The notes: generated by a model from the sequence alone, not told the origin. A stretch of DNA of 64,000 nucleotides from Allocoprococcus comes (GCF_013300725.1 NZ_JAAIMM010000010.1:43183-107182), one strand, 5' to 3'. Counted from the stretch's first letter, positions 53,699 to 62,784 are shown. Numbers and translations: made by a program.

Positions 53699-54634
53699 CT
53701 AATTCTCCAGATACTTCCGTATCCGATCTTCCTTCAACTGTTCCCCAATCACGATCACAACCTCCTGCCCGTCTCCGATCGGCTTCATACTGATCTCATG
53801 ACCGGTTGCATTCAGCTGCATCCAGCTTCCTGCATCATCTTTCACAAATCCTTTCACCCGGAAAATACCGCCACATTCCGGATCCTGCATCATCTTCGCA
53901 ACCTGCGTCTTCAATTCATCCGCAGAAATTGTCAATTCCATAAAATACAGCGAATCAAAACCTTTTTTCTCATCCAGATCCATCTTCCGATAATTTTCTG
54001 CAACATAACCGCTCTTTAAGATCTTATCAAAATCCTCTTCCGAAAGCTCTGCTCCATCTTTTCTCATGATTTCCCGTTCCAGCCTTCGCTTGCACTGAAC
54101 CTGTTCAAGCGCTCTGTTCAAATGTTCAATTGTATTTTCAATCTGGTCTTTTGTCGCTTCTTCTGCCCTGCTGAGGATGATGCTTCCTGCATTTGCAGCC
54201 TCGGACGCAAGCAGATAGTCTGCTTCTTCTGACAATTCCGGCTCCAGTTTTGCGTCAACGATCGTAATCACATTGCCAATCTCATACCACTTATCCAGTG
54301 GTTCATCATGAAGAACATCAAAAAATTCGTCTACATCATAAATCCCGGACGGTTCAACAATTACTCTGTCATATCCGCACATTCCCATTGCGATCAGTTT
54401 TGTCCGGAAACGTCTTCTGTGCGTTTCTTTGTCGCACCCACCGGAAATCATTTCAAGCTCACAGTTATCTCCCATCAGGTCCTGTAAAAGAAGCATATCT
54501 ACATTTACCGCACCAAAATCATTCTCAAGGATGCCGATGTTCATTCCTTTATCCAGAAGATATTTTGCATATTTTTTAATAAACGTTGTCTTGCCGGAAC
54601 CTAAGAAGCCGGTAATCAAATCTATTTTTACCAT
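53699..54634 (-). CDS. CobW/COG0523 family GTPase
   Basis: 311 aa G3E GTPase. Walker A GFLGSGKTT (9-17), Walker B-like VIVEPSGI near 93. The usual metal-binding CxCC motif after the P-loop is replaced by ISGGCDKET, so only one Cys remains. It keeps a C-terminal region with an IRKYLEN end. Family members insert metals or assist metalloenzymes; the partner is not evident here. Weak AAAGGGG site. Confidence 0.85.
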   Translation of the reverse strand: MVKIDLITGFLGSGKTTFIKKYAKYLLDKGMNIGILENDFGAVNVDMLLLQDLMGDNCELEMISGGCDKETHRRRFRTKLIAMGMCGYDRVIVEPSGIYDVDEFFDVLHDEPLDKWYEIGNVITIVDAKLEPELSEEADYLLASEAANAGSIILSRAEEATKDQIENTIEHLNRALEQVQCKRRLEREIMRKDGAELSEEDFDKILKSGYVAENYRKMDLDEKKGFDSLYFMELTISADELKTQVAKMMQDPECGGIFRVKGFVKDDAGSWMQLNATGHEISMKPIGDGQEVVIVIGEQLKEDRIRKYLEN

Positions 54635-54745
54635 TGCTAATTTTCCCCTTTGACTTTTTAGTTCTTCTAAAATTTTCTGCTGTAATTTTACTTCCTTCTC
54701 TCTACTACTTTTAAGATAATAGCATATTTTTTTAGTTTCTTAAAG

Positions 54746-54801
54746 GAACTCAAATAAAGAACTCAAATAGGAACTTAAATTTTGAGTTCCTATTTGAGTT
54801 C
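54746..54801. repeat. Direct repeat plus perfect 17-bp inverted repeat
   Basis: GAACTCAAATA occurs at 54746 and again at 54759. The second copy is the left arm of an exact 17-bp inverted repeat (54759-54775 with 54785-54801). The plus strand continues T-rich. It lies 112 nt upstream of the CobW start. No gene ends on the plus strand here, so it is not an obvious terminator; an operator or a decayed element are alternatives. Confidence 0.7.
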
Positions 54802-54834
54802 TTTTCATTTTTTCTAAAAAATCTTTTTTCTTTT

Positions 54835-55134
54835 TTACTTTTCTTCTTTCTTTATCCCAGCCTTCTCCAGAATCCCGTTCCATATCTGCTCCCGCTTTTT
54901 CTCCCGTTCTGCCTTTCCGTCATTCCACTTCTGTATAAATGCCATCTGTTCCAGATCATCTCGTTCTTCCATAAACAGCCTCTCTTTCTTACATTTATTC
55001 AGATCAATTATTTCCTGTACCTGACTATTATATGCATGTCCACAATAATTCTTTCCAAATTTATACCTGATTTCAAGTCTGTCACATCAAACGCATGCCT
55101 GCCAATAACACTGACTATGATATTCATTTCTCAT
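54835..55134 (-). pseudogene. Small Cys-containing ORF interrupted by an in-frame TGA
   Basis: From ATG 55134 the frame runs 100 codons to TAA at 54835 with a single internal TGA at codon 16 (55087-55089). Both sides look coding: QCYWQACV before the TGA and CDRLEIRYKFGKNYCGH after it, then a charged helical tail (KAEREKKREQIW). A Trp codon mutated to TGA would restore a CxxC. No good ribosome binding site precedes the ATG, and a repeat-like motif (TTCCATAGGAAATTC) lies just upstream. Best read as a nonsense-mutated gene. Confidence 0.5.
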
Positions 55135-55178
55135 AATGTAAAATAGAATGTGCTTCAGAATTTCCTATGGAACAAAAA

Positions 55179-55203
55179 GGAGCCACCCCAAAAGGGCAGC
55201 CCC
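55179..55203 (-). terminator. Terminator of the second sugar operon
   Basis: Minus strand: GC-rich 10-bp stem with G-T pairs, T-rich loop, then TTTTT (55174-55178). It follows the permease stop by 25 nt. Confidence 0.85.
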
Positions 55204-55228
55204 ATGAAAAAAGTTTTCTCGTATTTAA

Positions 55229-56194
55229 TTATGCTTTCTTTCTGTTTTTCAGCATATCCATTGTTACAGCAAAGATGATCAGGACACCACTTGTAATTTC
55301 AAGTACGTGTGTATTTAATCCGAACTGTACACCGGCGTTGTTGATAAGTACCATCAGAATTGTACCAAGCACTGTACCTGTAACGGTTCCTTTACCACCT
55401 GCTAATGATGCACCACCGATTACTGCTGCTGCGATTGCGTTCATATCGTATCCTTCACCACCGGTTGGAAGAGCACTCTGGACACGGGCTGCAAGCATGA
55501 TACCTGCGATACCATAGAGGAGACCAGCTCCTGCGTATGTAGCGTAGAACATTTTTCTTACTTTGATACCACTTAATTTTGCAACTTCGACACCACTACC
55601 AAGTACATAGAGGCTGCGTCCGAAGATTGCATATTTCAGGATGAACCAGATAATAATTGCTACGATTGCCCAGATAATTGCCAGAACCGGAAGTACTCCG
55701 AATACGTTTGTATTTCCCATGCTCAGGATTCTCTGATCGATACCTGTAACTGTAAGTGCGTTACTGATGATTTTTACAAAACCACGAACGATTGTCTGCA
55801 TACCAAGTGTTGCGATCATTGGCGGAACCTGTAAATCATAAATGATAATTCCGTTCAGGAAACCAACTGCAATTGCAATAATAACTGCAATAAGTAATGT
55901 AATCCACATGTTCATGTGTGTATCTCTCTGCAGTAATGCGAGAACCATACAAGAAAGTCCTGTGATAGCACCACCACTGATATCGATTCCGCCTGTGATA
56001 ATGATCATAGTCTGTGCAGCAGCCATAACACCGATGATTGCGCACTGTTTCATTAAGTTTGTTACATTATAGAGTGTACAGAAGTTATCTGTAAAAAATG
56101 ATGCACCAACAAAAAGAATGACAATGATCAGACCTAATGTAAATTCTGTTTGCTGGAATATACTTGTCTTTTTGATTTTATTTTCCTTAGCCAT
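55229..56194 (-). CDS. rbsC: Sugar ABC transporter permease (RbsC type)
   Basis: 321 aa, about eight membrane helices. The CUT2 motif appears as NAIAAAVIGGASLAGGKGTVTG near 250-270 (quoted in part) after GIAGIMLAARVQSALP. Last gene of the second sugar operon. It differs clearly from the permease at 15.2 kb, so the two operons are not a recent duplication. Confidence 0.92.
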   Translation of the reverse strand: MAKENKIKKTSIFQQTEFTLGLIIVILFVGASFFTDNFCTLYNVTNLMKQCAIIGVMAAAQTMIIITGGIDISGGAITGLSCMVLALLQRDTHMNMWITLLIAVIIAIAVGFLNGIIIYDLQVPPMIATLGMQTIVRGFVKIISNALTVTGIDQRILSMGNTNVFGVLPVLAIIWAIVAIIIWFILKYAIFGRSLYVLGSGVEVAKLSGIKVRKMFYATYAGAGLLYGIAGIMLAARVQSALPTGGEGYDMNAIAAAVIGGASLAGGKGTVTGTVLGTILMVLINNAGVQFGLNTHVLEITSGVLIIFAVTMDMLKNRKKA

Positions 56195-56205
56195 AATAAT
56201 CCTCC

Positions 56206-57714
56206 TTAGCCCTCAACAGATGCTTTCTTCAAGACATCTTCTTCCTTCAGTACTTTTATTTCATCGTAATTGAATTCTCCTGTAATTCTTCCCTGTGCCA
56301 TTACGAACAGACGATCTGATAATCCCATAACTTCAGGCAGATAAGAAGAAATTAAAATGATACCTTTGCCCTGTGCAGTGAGCTCTTCCATAATCTTGTA
56401 GATCTCTTCCTTTGCTCCTACATCGACACCAACTGTCGGCTCATCAAAAATCAGAATATCTGGATTTCTGCAAAGCAGTTTTGCGATAACGACTTTCTGC
56501 TGGTTACCACCTGACAGGTTACCTGAAAGCTGCATAACACTCGGTGTTTTTACGCGGACATCTTTTGAATATTTTTCCGCTCTTTCTGTTTCTTTCTTCA
56601 GAGAAATGATTCCGCCTTTGCTGATCATTTCATAAGAGTTCATATTGATATTAGTCTTGATTGGAAGGGCAAGGGCAAGTCCGTCTGCACGTCTGTCCTC
56701 TGTCAGGAATCCAATACCATTTTTTAACGCTCCTGCCGGATCCTTGATCTCAACTTTTTTACCTTTTACATAGACATCTCCGCTTAATCTCTTTTCTACA
56801 CCACAGAGGGCTCTCATGATCTCGCTTCGTCCTGCACCTACAAGTCCTGCAAAACCAATAATTTCGCCTGCATGCAGATTAAAATTGATATTTCTGAAAT
56901 GCTTACTGTCTGAAAAATTCTCAACTCTGAGGATTTCTTTTCCCGGTTTCTGACGTTTGATATTGTAAATATCAGAAAGTTCACGTCCTACCATCATCTT
57001 GATCAGGGAGTCTTTTGTAACTTCCTCGATCGGTTTTGTTTCAATATAAGTTCCATCTTTCAGGATTGTAACACTGTCGCAGATATCCAGGACTTCTTCC
57101 AGACGATGTGAAATATAAATAATACTTACACCTTTAGATTTCAGTTCATCAATGAACTTATACAGCGTTTCAACCTTTTCGTTCTCCAGAAGAGCTGTCG
57201 GCTCATCGAAGATTACTATTCTCAAATCATCGCTTACAGAAATTTTACTGATTGTTACCATTGCCTGCATAGCAATCGGCAGACTCGAAATTTTCTGGCG
57301 AGGATCAACATTCATCCCAAATTTATCGATAATTTTCTGACTGTCATCATACATCTTTTTCCAGTCAACCATGCCTAATTTTGTTCTTGGCTGTCTGCCA
57401 AGGAAATAGTTCTCAGCAATGCTGAGGTCCGGCGCAATGTTTACATGCTGATAGTTCGCATATACTCCATGACTCTGCGCTTCAAGTGCGCTGGTATTTT
57501 CAATCCAGTCGCCATTGTAATTCATTAAAACTTTTCCTTCGTCCGGTCTTTCAACACCCATGATGCATTTTATCAACGTAGACTTTCCGGCACCGTTTTC
57601 ACCGCAGAGTGCTCTCGCTTCACCGGCTTTGATCTCGAAACTTACGTTATTAAGTGCTGTTACACCAGGATAGAATTTACTGATATTTTGAATTTTTAAA
57701 ATCGTGTCCTGCAT
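56206..57714 (-). CDS. rbsA: Sugar ABC transporter ATP-binding protein (RbsA type)
   Basis: 502 aa double ABC protein. First domain: Walker A GENGAGKSTL near 37 and VIFDEPTALLENEK. Second domain: degenerate A loop GLVGAGRSE, signature LSGGNQQKVVIAKLL and IFDEPTVGVD. Energises the importer with the permease and binding protein on either side. The GC-rich hairpin at 57735-57762 lies before its start. Confidence 0.93.
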   Translation of the reverse strand: MQDTILKIQNISKFYPGVTALNNVSFEIKAGEARALCGENGAGKSTLIKCIMGVERPDEGKVLMNYNGDWIENTSALEAQSHGVYANYQHVNIAPDLSIAENYFLGRQPRTKLGMVDWKKMYDDSQKIIDKFGMNVDPRQKISSLPIAMQAMVTISKISVSDDLRIVIFDEPTALLENEKVETLYKFIDELKSKGVSIIYISHRLEEVLDICDSVTILKDGTYIETKPIEEVTKDSLIKMMVGRELSDIYNIKRQKPGKEILRVENFSDSKHFRNINFNLHAGEIIGFAGLVGAGRSEIMRALCGVEKRLSGDVYVKGKKVEIKDPAGALKNGIGFLTEDRRADGLALALPIKTNINMNSYEMISKGGIISLKKETERAEKYSKDVRVKTPSVMQLSGNLSGGNQQKVVIAKLLCRNPDILIFDEPTVGVDVGAKEEIYKIMEELTAQGKGIILISSYLPEVMGLSDRLFVMAQGRITGEFNYDEIKVLKEEDVLKKASVEG

Positions 57715-57734
57715 AACCCATACCTCTTCTATAA

Positions 57735-57762
57735 GTAAGGGGCGATGTAAACCGCCCCTTAC
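57735..57762 (-). other. Hairpin between binding-protein and ATPase genes
   Basis: A perfect 10-bp stem, GTAAGGGGCG 57735-57744 with 57753-57762, 8-nt loop, no T-tract on the minus strand. Same position as the hairpin in the first sugar operon, with different sequence; probably sets a high binding-protein to ATPase ratio. Confidence 0.75.
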
Positions 57763-57811
57763 ATCAATCCTTTATTCTTATTATTAAAGTGTAACTACTG
57801 TTCTCTAAAGA

Positions 57812-58888
57812 CTATTTCTGAAGTCTTGTAGGATCAAGCAGATCCTGCATATCGCTGTCGTCCATGTTGTCTTTTGTGATAACAACTGGTGGGCAGTTAA
57901 CCTGTTTCTTAGATTCAGGGTTCTTTCCATCGATCAGTGTACGAAGTGCATTTTCCATACATTTGTATCCCTGAGCGTATGCATCCTGAACGATGATTGC
58001 ATCTAAGACACCATTTTTCAGAGCCTGGATTTCGATATCATCTGAGTCAACTGCTACGTTGATGAATTTGTCGCCTACATTAGAATCTGCAACTGCGTTG
58101 CACACACCATCACCTGTGATGTTGTTTCCTGAATACATACCGATCAGCTTGTCGCCGTATGTAGAAATAATGTTTTCTGCATTCTTCTGAGCTGTTTCAA
58201 CATCGTTACCATTGTAATATGTATCTGTCAGTTCAAGATCTGGTGCGATTTCTGCGATTTTCTTTCTAAATCCATCGATTCTGTGGTTAAGAGCTTCATT
58301 TTCAACGTTTGTGTTCATACCAAGGACACCGCTTGTAACACCTTTGGCATCCATAGCGTCCTTGAATGCTTCTGCTGCCATTTCACCGATTGTATCATTT
58401 GAGCAGTAGTAGAATTCATTGTAGTAATCTTCATTTGCACCGTCATCGCCAGTTCCGATACCGCAGTTTACGAAGTTCAGAACGATTCCTGCATTTGTAG
58501 CTTCCTGAGCCTTCGGTACAGTTGCATCAATTGCAAGTGTAGCTGTAACGATTGCATCTGGCTGTTTTCCGATACACTGTTCAAATGTTGTTACATAGTC
58601 TTCTGTCTGGCTTTCTTCAGCTGGTCCGACAACTTCGTAATCAACTGTGATTCCTTCGCTCTCTTCGATATCTTTCATAGCGTTCTCAATACCGATTCCA
58701 ACATATGTCCAGAACTGGGATGCTGTAGAAGGTGTTAAATAAATTACGTGATAAGATTTCTTATCTGATCCCCCATTGCTTGATGATTTGTCATCAGAAG
58801 ATCCTGATGATTTTCCGCCTGAGCAAGCTGCTAATGAAAGTGTCATTGCGCCGACCAGTAACATTGATACTACCTTTTTCATTTTCAT
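57812..58888 (-). CDS. Sugar-binding lipoprotein (RbsB type)
   Basis: 358 aa. Signal peptide with lipobox LAAC (Cys22), then a Ser/Gly/Lys linker of about 25 residues. The PBP1 fold shows YHVIYLTPSTASQFW at the start of the mature domain and GDGVCNAVADSNVG near 265. Binds the sugar for the RbsAC-like importer. A possible LacI-type operator (58929-58943) lies upstream. Confidence 0.9.
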   Translation of the reverse strand: MKMKKVVSMLLVGAMTLSLAACSGGKSSGSSDDKSSSNGGSDKKSYHVIYLTPSTASQFWTYVGIGIENAMKDIEESEGITVDYEVVGPAEESQTEDYVTTFEQCIGKQPDAIVTATLAIDATVPKAQEATNAGIVLNFVNCGIGTGDDGANEDYYNEFYYCSNDTIGEMAAEAFKDAMDAKGVTSGVLGMNTNVENEALNHRIDGFRKKIAEIAPDLELTDTYYNGNDVETAQKNAENIISTYGDKLIGMYSGNNITGDGVCNAVADSNVGDKFINVAVDSDDIEIQALKNGVLDAIIVQDAYAQGYKCMENALRTLIDGKNPESKKQVNCPPVVITKDNMDDSDMQDLLDPTRLQK

Positions 58889-58928
58889 AACTTTTTTCCT
58901 CCTTAATGTTTCTTATATAAGTTACACT

Positions 58929-58943
58929 TTAAAACGTTTCGTT
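58929..58943. promoter_or_regulatory. LacI-type operator-like dyad before the binding-protein gene
   Basis: TTAAAACGTTTCGTT contains AAACGTTT, the usual LacI-family palindrome core. It is weaker than the operators at 60402, 60555 and 61777 and lies between the RbsD/FucU-like gene and the binding-protein gene. Confidence 0.4.
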
Positions 58944-58957
58944 CTCACGTGCTTTAT

Positions 58958-59398
58958 TTACATAACCCCTTTTTGTAACATAAAGCATCCATATGGTCTT
59001 GTCTCGCTTGTACAAACTGTAAGAACAGCTTTTCCTGCTTTTTCATAGAATTTTGTACGTTCGATTGGTCCTGCACAGTTCTCATAACCATTTCTCTTTG
59101 CTGCTTCGATCGCTTCATCCCATGTATCGCACTGTTCCATCTCAACTCCTGAATCAGCATCCGGAACCATGTACTCTAATGGCGTTGCGCAGTATTCTGT
59201 ATCCAACGGCATAAGTTTTAAGATTGCATCGATCATTTCCGGTGCTGTGTTGCCTTTTGCCTGAATGCTTACTGCATTTGGTGATTTTGAATACGGCGGA
59301 TAAAAATGATCTGCGATAACAAGAATGTCACCGTGTCCCATGTCTGCCAGTGCTTTCAATAAATCTGATCCAATAATTTCTGGTATTCCTTTTAACAT
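58958..59398 (-). CDS. RbsD/FucU family sugar mutarotase
   Basis: 146 aa. Starts MLKGIPEIIGSDLLKALADMGHGD, close to FucU and RbsD (first 20 residues are the family signature), with the catalytic His in MGHGD and a C-terminal FYEKAGKAVLTV stretch. Interconverts anomers of ribose or fucose. The N-terminal form resembles FucU more than RbsD. Placed between the kinase and the binding-protein gene. Confidence 0.88.
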   Translation of the reverse strand: MLKGIPEIIGSDLLKALADMGHGDILVIADHFYPPYSKSPNAVSIQAKGNTAPEMIDAILKLMPLDTEYCATPLEYMVPDADSGVEMEQCDTWDEAIEAAKRNGYENCAGPIERTKFYEKAGKAVLTVCTSETRPYGCFMLQKGVM

Positions 59399-59430
59399 CT
59401 TTCTTCCTCCTTCTATTTATAAATTCCTTC

Positions 59431-60354
59431 TTATTCGTGTTCTGCAAGGAATTTATCAATCTCTTCTCTTGTCGGCATAGCCGGTGTTGTTCCAAGTCTC
59501 TGTACGGAGAGTGCTGCAAGTCCATTTGCAAATCTTACTGCTTCCCAGAGTTCTTTTCCTTCGGAAAGTGCTGCAAGAAGTCCTCCGTTAAATGCATCTC
59601 CTGCACCGGTTGTATCGATTGCATCTACTTTGTATGCCGGTACGATGATTTCTTTGCCTTTTGATGATACGAACACTCCTCTTGATCCAAGGGTGATAAC
59701 TACATCTGTGACACCTTTTTCTCTGAAGTAAGCAGCTGCCTGTTTTGCAGAATCAAGGTCTTTCACTTCAACGCCTGTGATTTCTTCTGCTTCTACCTCA
59801 TTCGGTGTTACCATATAGCATTCAGAAAGGAATTCGTCTGTCATCGGTGCATATGGTGCTGTGTTCATGATGACCTTGCATCCATATTTATTTGCCATGT
59901 CTACGATCTTCTCGTTAGCATCCTGATTAACTTCAAGCTGTAACAGAACGTATTCACATTCTTTGATTACATTTTCAACGCTTGCTACTTCTTCAGCAGT
60001 AATGGTGTTGCATGCACCAGGTACGATGATGATCTCATTCTGGCTTGAATTTTCATCTACCAGTATCAGTGCGATTCCTGTTTCGGTTTCTTTGGTGATG
60101 AAAATGTTATCCTTTGGCATATTCAGCTCTGTCATGGTATCGAGCATTACATTTGCAAATGTATCAGTTCCAACCTTTGTCATCATCACAACGTCTGCTC
60201 CTGCTTTGTGTGCTGCAACACACTGGTTAAATCCTTTTCCACCAGGCCCCATCTTGAACATAGAACCTTTTACTGTTTCTCCCGGAACCGGAAGGTGTGG
60301 TGATCTTGCCATCAGATCTACTACGAAGCTTCCGAATACTGCAACCTTTTTCAT
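59431..60354 (-). CDS. rbsK: PfkB-family sugar kinase, ribokinase-like
   Basis: 307 aa. N-terminal GPGGKGFNQCVAAHKAGA sugar-binding motif near 37 and C-terminal DTTGAGDAFNGGLL with the catalytic Asp near 250, both typical of ribokinase. First structural gene of the operon, behind a promoter and operator at 60402-60459. Proximity of deoC also allows a deoxyribokinase role. Confidence 0.9.
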   Translation of the reverse strand: MKKVAVFGSFVVDLMARSPHLPVPGETVKGSMFKMGPGGKGFNQCVAAHKAGADVVMMTKVGTDTFANVMLDTMTELNMPKDNIFITKETETGIALILVDENSSQNEIIIVPGACNTITAEEVASVENVIKECEYVLLQLEVNQDANEKIVDMANKYGCKVIMNTAPYAPMTDEFLSECYMVTPNEVEAEEITGVEVKDLDSAKQAAAYFREKGVTDVVITLGSRGVFVSSKGKEIIVPAYKVDAIDTTGAGDAFNGGLLAALSEGKELWEAVRFANGLAALSVQRLGTTPAMPTREEIDKFLAEHE

Positions 60355-60401
60355 TTTATTTTTCCTCTTTCTTTTCTCAGTCTATTTTTTGCTTTCTCGT
60401 T

Positions 60402-60416
60402 TTGAAAGCGGTTTCT
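60402..60416. promoter_or_regulatory. LacI/CcpA-type operator downstream of the rbsK promoter
   Basis: Minus strand AGAAACCGCTTTCAA, matching AGAAACCG-N-TT-N-CA seen also at 61777 and 60555. It lies just after the -10 box, so binding would block transcription. Also fits a catabolite-responsive element. Confidence 0.7.
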
Positions 60417-60429
60417 TTTATTTGTTCTC

Positions 60430-60459
60430 ATTCTAAACCCATTCACCTTGTACTGTCAA
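60430..60459 (-). promoter_or_regulatory. Promoter of the second sugar operon
   Basis: Minus strand: TTGACA (60454-60459), 18-nt spacer, TAGAAT (60430-60435), about 75 nt before rbsK. Confidence 0.7.
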
Positions 60460-60554
60460 CGTTTTTCCTGTTTATATGCACGTTTTTGTTTATTTATCTA
60501 GTTTTATTAACTATTTTTAGTGCATTTTTGCCAATATTTTTATTCATTTATTCA

Positions 60555-60568
60555 AGAAACCGATTGCA
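60555..60568. promoter_or_regulatory. Auxiliary LacI-type operator
   Basis: Plus strand AGAAACCGATTGCA, third instance of the AGAAACCG-N-TT-N-CA pattern, about 150 bp upstream of the operator at 60402 and in the opposite orientation. Such spacing allows DNA looping. The remaining bases of 60460-60650 show nothing else. Confidence 0.5.
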
Positions 60569-60665
60569 AGTTGATGATTATTTATCAAAAAGTATTCCTC
60601 TCTGAGAACTCAGAAACAAGACGGATATCTTTCGTCCAGTTTATTTTCATTCAAAAAAGCAAAAA

Positions 60666-60695
60666 AACAGAGTACCGGAAAACCAATACCCTGTT
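60666..60695 (-). terminator. Terminator of the LacI-type regulator gene
   Basis: Minus strand: 13-bp stem with three G-T pairs, TTTT loop, then a run of T. 20 nt after the regulator stop; it separates the regulator from the sugar operon. Confidence 0.88.
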
Positions 60696-60714
60696 TCATG
60701 TCTCTGTTCTTCTG

Positions 60715-61749
60715 TTATTTTTTCAGCTTCTCAGATCCTCTGCGGATCAATTTTGTTTCTACAAGACTTGTATGCTTCAGAACCTTATTCCTGCCTTCTT
60801 CCATCGACCGGACACTCATCTCGAATAATTCCAGCGCTGCACAGCCCATCTCATAGATTGGACGGTCAACCACTGTCAGTTCCAGCTCTGTATACGTCAG
60901 CTCATGGATCTCATCAAATCCTACCAGAGAAATATCTTTTCCGATACGGATCTTGTGCTCCTTCATATATTTCAGACATCCAAGTGTTGTCAGGTTGTTT
61001 GATGAAAAGATTGCCGTCGGCGGATCCGGAAGCTCCATCAGCTTCTGACAGACTTTATAGGACATATTTTCTTTGAAATGTCCGTTCACGATATAATCAG
61101 GTTTTTCCTCAATCCCCGCCTCTTTCAAGGCTTTTCTGTATCCTTTCAACCGCTCTCTTCCAGGTCTTGTATTCTCATCACCTGTGACAATTGCGATCTT
61201 TTTATGCCCCTCTTCAATCAGGCAGTCGACCGCTTCTTTCGCTCCCTGGCAGTCATCCGAATAGACGCCGTCAAAATTCTCTCCGCGGATATCACGGTCG
61301 AGCAGTACAACCGGAATCTGATTCTTTTCCAGCCCTTTCAGCAGCTCTATTGTTTTTTCATCATTATCCGTGACAGGAATCAGCACAACTCCTTTCACCA
61401 TCTCCTTACGGATCCCTTCCAGCATCCGGTGTTCTACCTCCAGATCATCATTGGTTCCGTACATGAATACGTTATAATCATACTGGCTTGCCGTATCAGA
61501 AAGTCCATGCAAAATCTTGCTGAAGAATGAGTTCTCAATATCCGGTGCCAGAAATGCAATATTTCGGATATCGCCCACACTCAGGCTCCGTGCCAGTGAA
61601 TTTGGCACATAGTTGCTCTCATCTATGATCTGCTGTACCTTTTTTCTCGTTTTTTCTCTCACACTCTGGTTTCCATTCAGCACACGCGATACGGTTGCCG
61701 GTGAAACATTTGCTTTTTTTGCAATATCGTATATGTTCATTTTCCCCAT
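60715..61749 (-). CDS. LacI-family transcriptional regulator
   Basis: About 344 aa. HTH at residues 5-25 (IYDIAKKANVSPATVSRVLN), hinge helix NSLARSLS, then a PBP1-like effector domain. It resembles RbsR/PurR-type regulators and is likely the repressor of the adjacent sugar operon, since AGAAACCG-N-TT-N-CA sites lie in both promoters. Start is either 61749 or 61740; both have poor spacing to GAGGAG. A further in-frame extension to 61803 is rejected because it covers the promoter. Confidence 0.9.
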   Translation of the reverse strand: MGKMNIYDIAKKANVSPATVSRVLNGNQSVREKTRKKVQQIIDESNYVPNSLARSLSVGDIRNIAFLAPDIENSFFSKILHGLSDTASQYDYNVFMYGTNDDLEVEHRMLEGIRKEMVKGVVLIPVTDNDEKTIELLKGLEKNQIPVVLLDRDIRGENFDGVYSDDCQGAKEAVDCLIEEGHKKIAIVTGDENTRPGRERLKGYRKALKEAGIEEKPDYIVNGHFKENMSYKVCQKLMELPDPPTAIFSSNNLTTLGCLKYMKEHKIRIGKDISLVGFDEIHELTYTELELTVVDRPIYEMGCAALELFEMSVRSMEEGRNKVLKHTSLVETKLIRRGSEKLKK

Positions 61750-61776
61750 TTTCTCCTCATATTGGCACTTTAGCTT

Positions 61777-61790
61777 TGTAACCGGTTTCT
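61777..61790. promoter_or_regulatory. Operator at the regulator's own promoter
   Basis: Minus strand AGAAACCGGTTACA, a near-perfect palindrome immediately downstream of the -10 box. Same pattern as the rbsK operator, implying autoregulation; it also matches the CcpA catabolite-responsive consensus at 13 of 14 positions. Confidence 0.75.
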
Positions 61791-61798
61791 TCGCGTAT

Positions 61799-61827
61799 AC
61801 CATAGCATTTCAGGCATATTTTGTCAA
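61799..61827 (-). promoter_or_regulatory. Promoter of the LacI-type regulator
   Basis: Minus strand: perfect TTGACA (61822-61827), 17-nt spacer, TATGGT (61799-61804). Confidence 0.75.
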
Positions 61828-61973
61828 ATATTTTCAAGAAACTTTTTCGATTTATTTCATAGATTTTATCTAAAATCTAATTTCAAGCAAGTGTAAAAAC
61901 CCGATCAACTTCTCCTGTTAAACACAAAACCACTGGCAAAACTGGATTCTCTCCTTATTGTGACGTAAAAAAA

Positions 61974-62008
61974 GAGCCATTTATAAAATTCACTTCTAAA
62001 AATGGCTC
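61974..62008. terminator. Terminator after deoC
   Basis: A perfect 9-bp stem, GAGCCATTT with AAATGGCTC. On the minus strand it is followed by seven T (61967-61973). It follows the deoC stop by 29 nt. Confidence 0.88.
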
Positions 62009-62037
62009 ATTTTTATTATTGTCACTTATTTATCTGT

Positions 62038-62688
62038 CTATTCTACGATTCCTGCCGCGCTGCTTGTACCGATTCTTGTAGCACCAGCTTCGATCATAGC
62101 CTGAGCTTTTTCAAAATCACGTACTCCACCGGAAGCTTTAACACCCATATCCGGTCCAACAGTTTCTCTCATAAGACGGATATCTTCTACTTTTGCTCCA
62201 CCTGTTGAGAATCCTGTAGATGTCTTAACAAAATCTGCTCCGGCTTCTTTTGCAGCCTGGCATGCTTTTACTTTTTCTTCATCGGTAAGGAGACATGTCT
62301 CGATAATTACTTTTACAAGAGCTTTTCCTGCTGCTGCTTTCACAACTGCTTGGATATCACTCTTTACATAATCCCATTCACCTGCTTTTGCACGTCCTAC
62401 GTTGATTACCATATCAACTTCGTTTGCGCCTTTTTCAATACTGTCTGTTGTCTCTGCTGCCTTTGCTTCTGATGTGCATGCTCCAAGAGGGAATCCGATT
62501 ACGCAGCATGTCTTTACTTCTGATCCTGCAAGTTCCTTTGAAACAAGCGGTACATATCCTGAGTTTACACAAACAGATGCGCATCCATATGTCTTAGCTT
62601 CTTCGCAGATCTTTACAATCTGTTCCGGTGTTGCATCTGCCTTTAAAAGAGTGTCATCTAAATATTTTGCGATTTCTTTTTTATCCAT
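62038..62688 (-). CDS. deoC: Deoxyribose-phosphate aldolase
   Basis: 216 aa. Schiff-base lysine in [13 protein letters not shown] near 150, proton-relay Lys in VKASGGVRD near 180, and GTSSAAGIV phosphate-binding end. Cleaves 2-deoxyribose 5-phosphate to acetaldehyde and glyceraldehyde 3-phosphate. ATG 62688 lies 8 nt after AAAGGAG; ATG 62694 is too close and was rejected. Follows its probable regulator by 96 nt. Confidence 0.95.
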   Translation of the reverse strand: MDKKEIAKYLDDTLLKADATPEQIVKICEEAKTYGCASVCVNSGYVPLVSKELAGSEVKTCCVIGFPLGACTSEAKAAETTDSIEKGANEVDMVINVGRAKAGEWDYVKSDIQAVVKAAAGKALVKVIIETCLLTDEEKVKACQAAKEAGADFVKTSTGFSTGGAKVEDIRLMRETVGPDMGVKASGGVRDFEKAQAMIEAGATRIGTSSAAGIVE

Positions 62689-62784
62689 GATCATATCTCC
62701 TTTTCTTATGGTTACATTTGTTAATCGCTCAGTAACTTTTGTTCATGCCTTGATATTAGCACATGGATTCCACCCTGTCAATGG

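Noticed and set aside
54835..55134. Selenoprotein
   Set aside because: No SECIS-like hairpin was identified after the TGA, there is no ribosome binding site, and a nearby repeat suggests decay; a nonsense mutation is simpler.
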